Shown here one piece after another: positions 41,900 to 64,000 of a DNA stretch of 64,000 bases. The stretch is from the NCBI GenBank assembly GCA_944548615.1, contig OX155980.1, positions 60,890,965 to 60,954,964 of the forward strand, in the 5' to 3' direction. Source of the stretch: Micropterix aruncella (lineage: Eukaryota > Arthropoda > Insecta > Lepidoptera > Micropterigidae). Positions within the stretch are counted from its first letter, which is position 1; each line of letters begins with the position of its first letter. Both the position numbers and the translations under genes were made by a program. The notes below the pieces were generated by a model, which was given only the letters and a program-made list of their open reading frames with translations, did not search any database and had not been told where the DNA came from.

Positions 41900-43200
41900 T
41901 TTTTTATACATACATATATCAAAAACTTAATTTTTGTGGAATTCAGGTTTCATTTCTGAGTTTTGCATAAATTTATAGTGAATTAGATATGATAGTGTAG
42001 CTCAATAACGCTCACATATAACGATAACAAATTAACATATTGAAAATAATACTGAATTAAAATGTTGAAACTTTTAAAAAAATTACCAAAAAATGCCATT
42101 TTCAATGTTGTTTTACGACCGAAAAACAAGTCTTTAGGCTGTTTCAAAGCCAATTTCGTTCTCTATTAGAGAAACTATAAAAGTTATAATCGACCCCAAC
42201 TATACATCGGATGTTTAGAAAACCCAAAATAGAATCATTGATTATTTTTGGATTGCTTAACGCCATAGTACGTTTTAGCAACCCTTCTACTCCGGCGACA
42301 GGCAAGTGGCGCTGATAGCATTGTCCGACGAAATGGCAATTTATTTGGCCATCTTATAATAACATCGATAATGAATGGATTTTTGTAAAAGACTGATCGA
42401 TTATAAAAACCCAATGATTTCATCAATGATAACAATAATCTCATATTTTGCATATTTCTGTATATACTATTTACATCACAGAAATAATACTAAGAGATAA
42501 AATGACATAATATATTAGTCTATCTAAACTTAATGGGCGTAATTATTACATATTAAAACTTGTATAACAAATTAAAAAATGACATCCTTTTGTAAATAAT
42601 ATTAAAATAATAAGAGCTGAAGAGCTTTATAATAATAAGAGAGAGCGAATATATTTTTTTCATTTCGAGATGGTATATTATACATGTATGTATACATGTG
42701 TATAAATGTATAGTATGCATGTATAGTATACGTGCTGCTTTAGAATACCATGTACAGTGCGCCGTCACACTGCCATACCACGAACTTTGCCATATTAAAT
42801 ATAAGAGAAGATTTTACAATATTTGGAACTATGAGTGTCATTTACATGTTGCGTTTTGTAGAAAAATCCCATTGGCCTAAACGTACTATGACATTGAACA
42901 ATCTAATGCCCCCCTATATAATCAATGATAGCGTGCAACTTTTCGTATGTGCAATAAAAAAAGTGGAGCAAAAACGCAGCTTGTTATGGGCCCCACAAGG
43001 TTTAATCTGGTACTGCAAGCTTATTACGTCACAACCTCAAATATAGCGAACGGAAAACATCCTCCGTAGCCTCTAGTAGCATACTGTTTATATTCTTTTA
43101 ATAGACATTATCACAATTGCCAGCTTGATCAAACAGTGGATCATCAATCTTTGACCATATTAGAAGAATAATAGGAAAAAGATCTTCTTATATAAGTATA
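41900..43200. other. Non-coding interval
   Basis: AT-rich, with short ATGTATAC-type alternating runs at 42680-42730. Frames up to 98 codons lack protein-like features. Confidence 0.45.
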
Positions 43201-43203
43201 TTA

Positions 43204-43324
<121 letters not shown>

Positions 43325-43399
43325 AGGCATAGCTAGTGCTCACAAGGCACATATCAAAATAATAGTTTTAGTATTCGTTTGTCGTTGTTTCAATTTTCA

Positions 43400-44640
43400 A
43401 CGTTTATTCCTGGATTGTAATAATAAAATAACATGGCAGCAGCGTTGAAGCATAGTTTGATACAAGATCTATGAAATCTAAAAAACTTTTTTTCATGGAG
43501 CGATTCAGTGTATGTTTTTTTTGTACCTACTTGTTTTGTTTTGATTTATTTTTATTTATTGTTGGACATTAGCAGAATTTTTATTGACGGCAGATTATTC
43601 TACACAAAAAATATTTCGTTACTGGGAAAAAAAGCACTTTTATTCAATTTTCGGATATTCAATATTTCTTAGTAACGAAGGCCTAAATCAAAAAAAGTTG
43701 TAGATGATTTTCAATTTAGTTTTTCATGTAGAAGAAAATATACTTTTTTTCATTTTTTTTTCATTCAGTTCTATTTACAGAATCAGCCAATAAAAAATAA
43801 GGATTTTAAGTACCAAATGCATTGAATATTTGTGTAATCCTTTGAAGCTGTATTATTTATAATCGCAGAATAAAATGTTGCCTTCTCTTTTTCAAGATGG
43901 TGGCTTGAGTCAAATTCAGTCCTTAAATTCTTCCACTAACTACTTTATATCTTTCTTCTTAATTCTATAAAAAAAATATCTAAGGGGCAGAACTAAGCGA
44001 TCTTCTAAAGGAAAGGTTTTGTAGTGTCGTTAGATTAATATTAATTTTATCGCCTGTGCTCACCCTCTATTCATTAAGCATAAGAATCAAATCAATCGGC
44101 TCTAAAATTGCTGACATTTGCTATTTATTATTACCATGGTCGGTCGTAAGTCCGTAATCTACAAATTCACCCTTAAAAGTATATTTTATGATAGGCAGAA
44201 TCCTCTTTTTTCGACGTCTTTACCTTCTCAGACTATGGTCCAAAAGTCTATGAAAGCCACTGTTTTCTGTACCGATACCTCTAAGTGATCGAGGGGTATT
44301 TTTTGTGTTTCACATTAGATTGGTTTGACTCGTGTGCCTAAAGACGAGAGTAAACTGCATCAAGCTCCTTATCTAATAAATTTGACAGGTGTGACTGTAG
44401 TCTAGGAGGCCTTGGAGGAAAAACAGAAGAAAAGGGGAACAACAGATGTGATGACTGAATATTTATTTACTAGCTGCGCGGTTATTCTCTGATAGTTAGT
44501 GCATACTTTATGTGTCAGAATATCAAAAATGTCTTCAATGGCCGCAGATTTGGGAAGGCAAAAATATGCACATTTTAGAACTGTTATTTAGCATGCCCAA
44601 TAATTCTAGGGCACTTATCTAACTTCAGGAGTTCAACCTT
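43400..44640. other. Non-coding interval
   Basis: AT-rich with no recognisable gene. GTCAATCGG-type repeat phrases at 44085-44105 resemble those at 40615. Confidence 0.4.
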
Positions 44641-46975
44641 CTAGGAAGAACATAAATAAAATACAAACAGAGCTGCCATGGAATTCACCGACCGGAGTCG
44701 GGGCCCATCATGATACTATTTTTTTACACTTTTAGGTGATGAGCAGTGGATTCCGCACTAACGACCGGCTGTGGTAGGTTTAGGACAGCTGTATTGCCAC
44801 ATGTGAGCATACACCTTACCACCCATTCACTCCCCCTTCGAAGCCATAGAATTTGAGATATGCAAATTGCAGTTTTAGATATTTTTTCCAGGAAAGAGTT
44901 GATTATTTTTGTGGAAAGACCAAGATCTTTAAAGAGGTGAAACAGAGATTTAGCTGGCAGGCCACGAGCGCCAACTTCCACCGCGTGAAGGTGAACAGTG
45001 AAGCCGTTCCGGGTGACAGCGTTTGCGAGAGCATGGTATTTATTTAATTTGTACTCGTGGTCTTTTGGGATATTTGATTCCCATGGAACAGTTAATTCTA
45101 CGATAAGGGCCACCTTCCGAGATAGAGAGTAAACAGTTATATCTGGACGGAGGGCTGTGCATCCGAGACTTTCAGGGAATTTTTACTGCTTAGAGACCGA
45201 ATCGACCTCCAGAATCCAATCTGAAGCTTTCTCGATTATTGAGAAAGGTTTTGTAGTTAAATGTTTTTGCCTTTAGAGCCAACCCGCACAAACTGTATTG
45301 GGGGTTTGGAGGGTAAGGTCAAACCTTTGTTGGCACGAGCCACTGAAAGGCTAATTACCTCGCGAATAACAGCGAGGACTTTGTCATGGCAGTAAGTGTA
45401 CCGTCCTTGATCTAAGGCCACCTTGCAGAAAGCTACAATATGTCTAGCTGTGCAAGGGGTACTAAAAAGGGGACATGAACTATCCTCAGCATTACTCTAA
45501 CGAGCGAGGTTACTGGGGTCTGGAAGTGTATACTGAAAGGCATTCAAATCAAATTTCAGCATCTCTGGCGTCCAGTCATAGAGCATTACCTTCCAGTGCA
45601 TTGGAGGCGGAATGCAAAAGTCCCCAATTGTTGTCCAATCATTCTGGCATTGAAGGCCAAGCCATACTGTTGCTGTCGTAATCTCCACGCAAGAGAGACT
45701 TCTTCAAGTCCACATCGATCATGGTTGTACTGCCATACCCCAGACCAGTGCCTTTCTGGTTGATTCCAGTAAGGAACTTTTTTGTGGAAGTCTAAGCGGG
45801 CTTGTAGATCATTTGAATCACTACGGCCACTTATTACGTGCTTCGATATTGCCAGATCTTTGGAATGGCACAGAATCAAATTTTTGGTTATTCTGGAGTT
45901 GGCGTAGTGCAGAGAGGGCAGTTTTAGCGCTAGCCCAAAATTTTGTTTGGACCTGAAGAGAGTCGAGGAATCAGTTGGTTTGACTAAGGACAACCAGGAT
46001 TTTAAACTAGCTGTCACCAGTGCATCCAGACCAGACAACTAGAGCTGTCAACTACAACGTGCGAACTTGTCACCTCAGGAAGTTTTAACGAATCTTATCA
46101 TTCTGTCTCCCGTGAGGTGAGCTCAGAAGACTTAGGACAACCAGGATTTTAAACTAGCTGTCACCAGCGCATCCAGACGAGACATATTGAGTTGTCGACT
46201 ACAACGGGCGAGCCCGTCACCACAGGACGTTTTAACGATTAGTCGTTCTGTCGCCCTGCAGTGAACAAAGAAGACTTGGACAGTACAATCCTACGTCCAG
46301 CTACGTCACAACCCGTGAGAGTCCAACGCCTTACCGCGAGTGAGCCAGGAATAAACCCGGCGGGCTCAAGATACTCGCGCCCTCACTTCCAATTGTGACC
46401 AGATTTCTCCGGTCTCTCGATTGGTTCCGAGTTCGAGGTCGCTTGCGCGGTCCTCTCCCTTACGAAGCAGTGAAACGGTGTGCACCGAATCTATCGCGGA
46501 CCAAGGCGTCCTTTGCCCGACTCTGAACCGGGATCGGATGGCCAATGGTCATTTCAAGAGCAGTCGCCGTAAGGTAGACAACCACCCCCGCTCTATAGGA
46601 AACAATACAGTTCCCAGACTCTCCAGACTGTTAGTCGGAGAGCACAGTCGATTGGCTTCCGCCGCTCGGTGCGCAGACCGTCCAGGAGCGCCAGAGGTTT
46701 GATTCCCAGGGGAGACTGGTTGACCCAGTGTCCTACCCAGGTTCGCACCCCATGCGTGGAGGCCATCGGATGGGTGTTGACCCGTGAGTGTGACCGACCC
46801 TGAACACATGGGTCATCGTGGCCACCTCATCATGGGCCCATTAGCTCCCAATCTAGACGGGACAGTTGGGTTTTGGTAAATCGTAAATAAGAAAGGGCCA
46901 TGACAAATGTGAGGTTAGATAATTGTCATAGATCCAGGCCTTACAAGGGCCAGAAATTAGCGAGGCATCTCTTTA
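44640..46975 (-). mobile_element. R2-type (REL endonuclease) LINE, 5'-truncated copy with an insertion
   Basis: Minus-strand copy of the element described at 50402-53259. It keeps the endonuclease domain intact over 45113-44724. From about 45160 the reading is RPDITVYSLSRKVALIVELT then VPWESNIPKDHEYKLNKY, the RPD and E-x-K catalytic blocks of a PD-(D/E)XK nuclease, then AVEVGARG. RT-thumb and CCHC-type pieces lie at 45480-46036 with frameshifts (LDALVTASLKSWLSLVKP, FGLALKLPSLHYANSRITKN). It is interrupted at 46037-46860 by inserted and duplicated sequence, and resumes at 46861-46975. It lies downstream of the channel gene. Confidence 0.8.
46037..46860 (+). mobile_element. Insertion with tRNA-like promoter boxes (SINE-like), plus a 148-bp tandem duplication
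   Basis: Absent from the paralogous LINE copy at about 52133. The structure is LINE to 46036, a 96-base partial copy of the insert, 51 bases of LINE repeated (46133-46183), then the full insert 46184-46860, then LINE again. The insert is GC-rich. TTAGTCGGAGAGCAC (46630-46644) resembles a tRNA A-box region and GGTTTGATTCC (46694-46704) a B box, with near-normal spacing. That suggests a tRNA-derived SINE, though 677 bases is long for one. Confidence 0.5.
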
Positions 46976-47400
46976 AATCCCAAATAACCGAACGTTACTC
47001 TCTTACTCATCCTCTGTTTATGCAGCCCGTCTAGGGAACAGATCCCTTTAAATATTAGAAGTGCTACGACGCTTTCAAACTTCGAAAAGCTATTATTTAT
47101 CCCATAATAATTACACTTTCTTCGCCTATCCTATTTCTTCTTTTTCCTTCCCATTCTGAGTTGACATTATCTTCTAAAAAAAAGTGTTTTATGTGGTTTT
47201 TTTTAATATATAAAATTTTGTTCAGTTTTGTTGTTTTTTGGTCATAAAATTATTAAATAAATGCTCTTTTGATTCCCCCCACAATTATATCTAGTGCATT
47301 TATTGGTTGACTGTATATTGCACACCTGAAGATAATTCCGCATTTATGTTATTACAATAAAGAGTTTTTAAATTGTATTGACTATCACTATCAGAGAAGT
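46976..47400. other. Spacer between the R2-type LINE and the channel gene 3' end
   Basis: AT-rich; no feature recognised. Confidence 0.45.
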
Positions 47401-47410
47401 AGCGCCCAGC

Positions 47411-47416
47411 TTTATT
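47411..47416 (-). terminator. Polyadenylation signal of the TASK channel gene
   Basis: AATAAA on the minus strand (TTTATT on plus), 125 bases beyond the TGA. It is the first such signal in the 3' UTR. Confidence 0.6.
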
Positions 47417-47540
47417 CAGCCATCACACTAGTGCTTCTTTTCCTTGGGGCGTCTCAAGGTGGGCCGTGCTGAGCGGACAGTTAGTGCTCATATTTGGTTG
47501 TGTTGGCAGGCCGGCAGCGCAACACAAGCCAAAGGCACCT

Positions 47541-60555
<13,015 letters not shown>

Positions 60556-60559
60556 TACC

Positions 60560-60880
60560 TTGTCCGGGCCAGGTTAGGATATGTCTCTCCAAAAGTATGC
60601 ACCCTGGATGGCCTTGTTTTTTGCCACTTGAAGGTCCTGGTATGTGATGGGGGTTGACAACTGCGGGAAAGATAGGAGGTCTTCATCCTGCAGCGTTCCA
60701 GTCGCATATTGTATTCTCTGTGTAGCCCCAGCGGGCGAGATTGGTTCGGAATCTTATCACACCTACCCTCAGTCTGTTAAGGCTACACCAGGTGGTATAG
60801 TGGAGATGAAACCTAGGTGCTATCTGTTTCTTAACATCCTCGCTAAGTGAAGCCCTCCAATGACTGATGCGGTTCAAAGA
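60560..60880 (-). mobile_element. LINE C-terminal fragment
   Basis: The minus strand encodes HYTTWCSLNRLRVGVIRFRT then NLARWGYTENTICDW. This is the TxWxxLNRLRTGxGRCxxNLxKWGxxxSPxCxCG block found at the C-terminus of many arthropod LINEs, with stops afterwards. Confidence 0.65.
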
Positions 60881-60934
60881 TTAACTGCCTTGGAGCGGTT
60901 GTGTGGCTCAAGACTGACTTTTGTGATTTGAGGC

Positions 60935-61625
60935 GATTGTGGTGTGGTTCCTGCCCGTGCAGTGGGTGTCTTGGGTTGTCATCTCACCCGTGAAGTGGGG
61001 TGAGCATAATGCACAGATCGTGAAAAAGGTCAACTCAATTATGTACCTCATCCGCAAATCATTCCACTATATCACACCAGCCCTATTATTAAAACTATAT
61101 AAAACCAACATCAGACTAATGTTAGAGCTTGGATTCCAGATATGGAATCCTTACGTCGTGAAAGATGAGGATTTCCCCGAGAAGAAAGTCCAGCGCGGAG
61201 TGACGACGATGCCAATGGGTTTTAAAAACCTAAAATATTCGAAAAGACTGCAGATTGGAACTGCCCTCACGATCAAGGATGGCCGGATCAGAGATGACCT
61301 TATCGAGACGTATAAGATCCTCAACGGATGCTATAATTGCCCCGAGTTGTCTTCAACCTTCAAGTAGTACCACATGCATCATCTGCGAGGCTTCACTTTA
61401 AACTGGATAAAACACGATTCCACACAAATCCTACGATTCCATAACCGGATGGTTGACCAGTGAAACAGTTTACCTGCTGAAGTGGTTGAAGCAAGTAGTG
61501 TCAACATATTCAAAAATAGACTAGACGTAACTTTAAATAATATTGTAATTAAAGTCAGTTTTAAATTCAGACATATCGGCAATTATGCTGCCTGTCTGTA
61601 AAGCATAATAATAACAAATGCATTG
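60935..61625 (+). mobile_element. CR1-like LINE, 3' end of RT and tail
   Basis: The plus frame reads WGEHNAQIVKKVNSIMYLIR, ALLLKLYKTNIRLMLELGFQ, VQRGVTTMPMGFKNLKYSKR and DDLIETYKILNG, the conserved CR1/RTE RT C-terminus. After stops come SLPAEVVEASSVNIFKNRLD, then GNYAACL and an ataataataacaaatg tail. The tail also occurs at 3165-3220. Confidence 0.85.
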
Positions 61626-61774
61626 TTATGTGGTAGGCATGTCTGCACAAAAGCAACGACTCTTATGAAGGTGAGTCCCCCAAATGATGGTGTGCCCACC
61701 TCGTTTCTAAACCCCGGGTACTCCTATGGTTAAGATATTAAAATATATATTTTTTTATTATTTCACCTTGCAGG

Positions 61775-61998
61775 ACGTCGGCAACCCTCGCAAAATTCAC
61801 TGGGAAACGAAAGGAAACACTAACATTGCATTATTCACCGTGAGCGCGGAGAAATCCTCTTTAAAATGGCATAAGAAAAACTTGAGATGTATCTCAGGAA
61901 ATCGCGAAAATACTTCTTGGAATAATAGATATAAAAGAGCGCGAGCCGAGCGATCGCGAGCTATAGTCGGAGCCACGTCGGAGCTGGGAGCTAGTTGA
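61775..61998 (+). CDS. Possible exon of unknown identity
   Basis: After a tatttcaccttgcag acceptor-like site the frame reads DVGNPRKIHWETKGNTNIAL, FTVSAEKSSLKWHKKNL, and becomes Arg/Ser-rich (RARAERSRAIVGATS) before TGA/TAG. A TATA-like ATATAAAA with a GC-rich repeat-like stretch sits at 61930-61937. It could be an exon or promoter-proximal sequence; evidence is weak. Confidence 0.2.
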
Positions 61999-62076
61999 CT
62001 GACAGATGATAGCGATGGGCGATTGAAAACAGCGACACCGATTCGACGTCGAACAATAAAATGGGTGTCCTTCTTA

Positions 62077-62258
62077 TGACAGCTCTACACGTCGGCCAAT
62101 GTTGCCTAGATATTGTTTATTTACATGATCAGTCATATTGTTAGCGAGTATGCTCCACAGACTTATTAGGGAACGTATGCTCCACTAAGTATGGTATAGA
62201 GCGAAAGAGAAATAGGCAATGGAACATAAAATATGTTGGCCAACGTGTAGAGCGGTCA
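62077..62258. mobile_element. 182-bp MITE with TTA target duplication
   Basis: TTA at 62074-62076 and 62259-62261 encloses inverted ends TGACAGCTCTACACGTCGGC(CAA) and TGACCGCTCTACACGTTGGC(CAA). The 3-bp TTA suggests a Harbinger-type element. Internally, ATGCTCCACAGACTTATTAG / ATGCTCCACTAAG is a short direct repeat. Confidence 0.8.
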
Positions 62259-62261
62259 TTA

Positions 62262-62785
62262 CATATTGGTTATTAACCGCCCTACCCATACGAACTTACG
62301 TGTTCCGGCCGCTATTTTATCGCCCGAACGCAACAAGCCGTTCAATTAACTATCACTTACGTTCAATTAAAAAAAACTTTTTGATAAAACTTTTTTGAGA
62401 TTGATTCATATGAGAAAGAAATTGGTAAAAAGTCATAATTCACTAGCCATTCATATTCAAATAATTCATATTTAGCAGTTTATTTGCAGAATGTTTCGAG
62501 ATTAGGTTATATTACATTCAATACAAAACTGATCTGAAAATGAGAAATCTAATATAAATAACCCAAGGATTTTTTACCTACTTATTGTTTAATAACCCAA
62601 AGGTAGAGCAGGGCGGTTACACTATGTTTGAGCAGGCACCGAGTTTGAACGCCGGTTTTGAACCCGCCGGATAAACACTACGCCGAGTCACTGTTACTTT
62701 CCGGCCCACCAACCGACAAAAACGGAAAGTATTGTAACCGCGCAAAAAAAATCGAGTTAAAGATGGAAAAAATCATTTTAACCCC
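62262..62785. other. Non-coding interval
   Basis: No feature recognised; a C-homopolymer lies at 62783-62794. Confidence 0.45.
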
Positions 62786-62789
62786 CCCC

Positions 62790-63010
62790 CCCCTTCCCCC
62801 AGAGACGATTTCCAGATGGAAGTCTCTCTGTGTGTCTGTGTGTGTATTCCTCCACGATAGCGCCAAAAAGCTTAATCCGACTGAGCTGAAATTTGGCATG
62901 CAGGCATCATTTGGTCATGGCAAGAGTTGAAAAGGTTGTGGTTGAAATCGGTCCACCAGAGAGCGCACTAGTCACATTTCAATATCGACATATTAGAAAA
63001 AAAGCCTAGA
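62790..63010. repeat. Dispersed repeat, inverted copy of 13450-13770
   Basis: CCTCCACGATAGCGCC, GCAGGCATCATTTGGTCATG, AAGAGTTGAAAAGG and ATCGGTCCACCAGAG match the reverse complement of the other copy. Confidence 0.7.
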
Positions 63011-63048
63011 AATTTGGTACACATAGGAGAGAGAGAGAGAAAGAGGGC

Positions 63049-63471
63049 GGGTGTTATTACTGCACGGGCATTTTTTTGTGTGGGTGAATCAGTACAACGA
63101 AGTAAGCAACTTTTAATTTAAAAAAATGAAAAAAACTGAGCAATATTTTTTTTTTTTTGGAAAATTTGTTTTTTTTATTTTAGTTTTAAATAATATTATG
63201 AAAGCTATGATCACGATGCGCTATCTAGCGGTTGGTAAAATGTCGCTGATATTGTTTATTTTCGACCTATTAACTACCGCTAGATGGCGCAGCGTGTTCA
63301 AACGCTTCTCAACCCTTTATTTAACAGTCAACTTCTTGAAATTTTCAAATTAAAATTTTAAAAAACTTAAAAAAAAAAATATATTTTTTTCAAAAAAAAA
63401 ATATAAAAACTTGCTTACCACGTTGTACTGATTCACCCACAGAAAAAAATGCCCGTGCAGTAATACCACCC
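63049..63471. mobile_element. MITE of about 423 bp with 50-bp inverted ends
   Basis: Left end GGGTGTTATTACTGCACGGG, CATTTTTTTGTGTGGGTGAA, TCAGTACAACG; the right end is the inverted equivalent (63415-63471). The core holds a second inverted pair, GCGCTATCTAGCGGTTGGTA and ACTACCGCTAGATGGCGC. Partial copies lie at 34545-34770 and 29560-29700. Confidence 0.85.
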
Positions 63472-63479
63472 CGTATGTC

Positions 63480-64000
63480 TTGTTGAGCCGAAATCACTGT
63501 AAAATTTTGGTTCGAATATCCCTTAATTGCTACAGTAATAATATTTAAATTCCGCATTACATTTCAATCCAATATTAACGTCATCTGTTGTCACTTGGCC
63601 CAACCCCACCTTTAGACAAAAAACGTATCGCGCCGCCCGAGGCGGTTGCAACGGAACCCAATCGGGTTCGTCCGCCAGTTGAAGGAGGGCGCTCATTGAT
63701 TCTATTTATAAAATTATTATTTAGATAAAGCCAGTCCTTGGCTACTTGCCGGGAAAGTCTTGGGGGTGATACAACTGATTTTTTTAAAATTTGTCATAGC
63801 TTTATTTAATTTTTATTGCATTATAGGAACCTCTTCTAGATTGTTGATTTTTTAAAGTTACTATATTCACCACGCTGATTCCTAATCTGCAATAATATTT
63901 AATCGGTCTCAATAAATAGGCATAAAAAAGCGCCAAACCCATACGTTTCGGTAGGTTATTATTTTTATTTTAAATAATACATAAACACCTATTTGGCGGT
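63480..64000. repeat. Dispersed-repeat mosaic at the window end
   Basis: 63590-63800 matches 2890-3110; 63828-63905 matches 36415-36520. No gene recognised. Confidence 0.5.

Noticed and set aside
46630..46710. Functional tRNA gene
   Set aside because: A- and B-box-like motifs occur but no cloverleaf with a 7-bp acceptor stem could be drawn; a SINE-like head is more likely.
46421..46809. GC-rich frames of 93 and 86 codons as host genes
   Set aside because: They lie within an insertion absent from the paralogous LINE copy and have no recognisable protein content.

Overview
This 64 kb window is eukaryotic. Short exons separated by GT-AG introns, metazoan AATAAA signals, a TASK-type potassium channel gene, and jockey-, CR1-, R2-, mariner-, Harbinger- and MULE-type transposons all point to an insect or other arthropod. 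The sequence alone does not fix the order. It is AT-rich, repeat-dominated and gene-poor. The AT-microsatellite reading frames encoding (YI)n and most other open frames are not genes.

Genes. (1) The best gene is a complete two-pore-domain potassium channel of the TASK (Task7/sup-9-like) type on the minus strand. It has seven coding exons between 60049 and 47541 that splice in phase into exactly 353 codons including the stop. Family residues fall at vertebrate TASK numbering: N53 glycosylation site, GYG-H98, second filter GFG, VLRFMT at 243-248. (2) The last two coding exons of an unrecognised plus-strand gene lie at 2225-2464 and 3821-3994, with AATAAA at 4131. (3) A small secreted glycine-rich protein lies on the minus strand at 30499-30107 behind a TATA box. 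Weaker gene-like pieces are at 9093-9320, 36789-36917, 56118-56540 and 61775-61998.

Layout. 1-1.6 kb: jockey-like LINE. 2.2-4.1 kb: 3' end of gene 2. 6.5-8.1 kb: microsatellites and Tc1/mariner relics. 10-11.6 kb: three foldback MITEs. 13.9-16.2 kb: MULE with long, GC-rich, repeat-built inverted ends. 16.6-17.4 kb: broken mariner. 18.0-18.9 kb: Harbinger deletion derivative. 19.5-27.1 kb: a satellite block in which a 605-bp tandem array, a 32-bp minisatellite of about 76 copies and a 556-bp tandem array follow one another. The 605- and 556-bp units are diverged versions of one family in opposite orientation, so the block is a large inverted structure. 27.1-30.1 kb: long (TA)n tracts and a dispersed repeat. 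31.4-33.8 kb: an inverted-repeat element with remnants of a tesmin/CXC-domain ORF. 37-41.8 kb: foldback elements, including a 255-bp near-perfect palindrome whose insertion can be dated by an 11-bp target duplication and an empty site at 27.8 kb. 44.6-47 kb and 50.4-53.8 kb: two rearranged copies of an R2-type (restriction-like endonuclease) LINE. 47.4-60.2 kb: the channel gene, with TE-filled introns. 60.5-64 kb: LINE fragments and MITEs.

No protein-level pathway links the genes. The main interest is repeat biology: satellite birth from a dispersed element, an inverted satellite block, and several non-autonomous elements with clear target-site duplications. All identifications are from reading the sequence; no database search was made.
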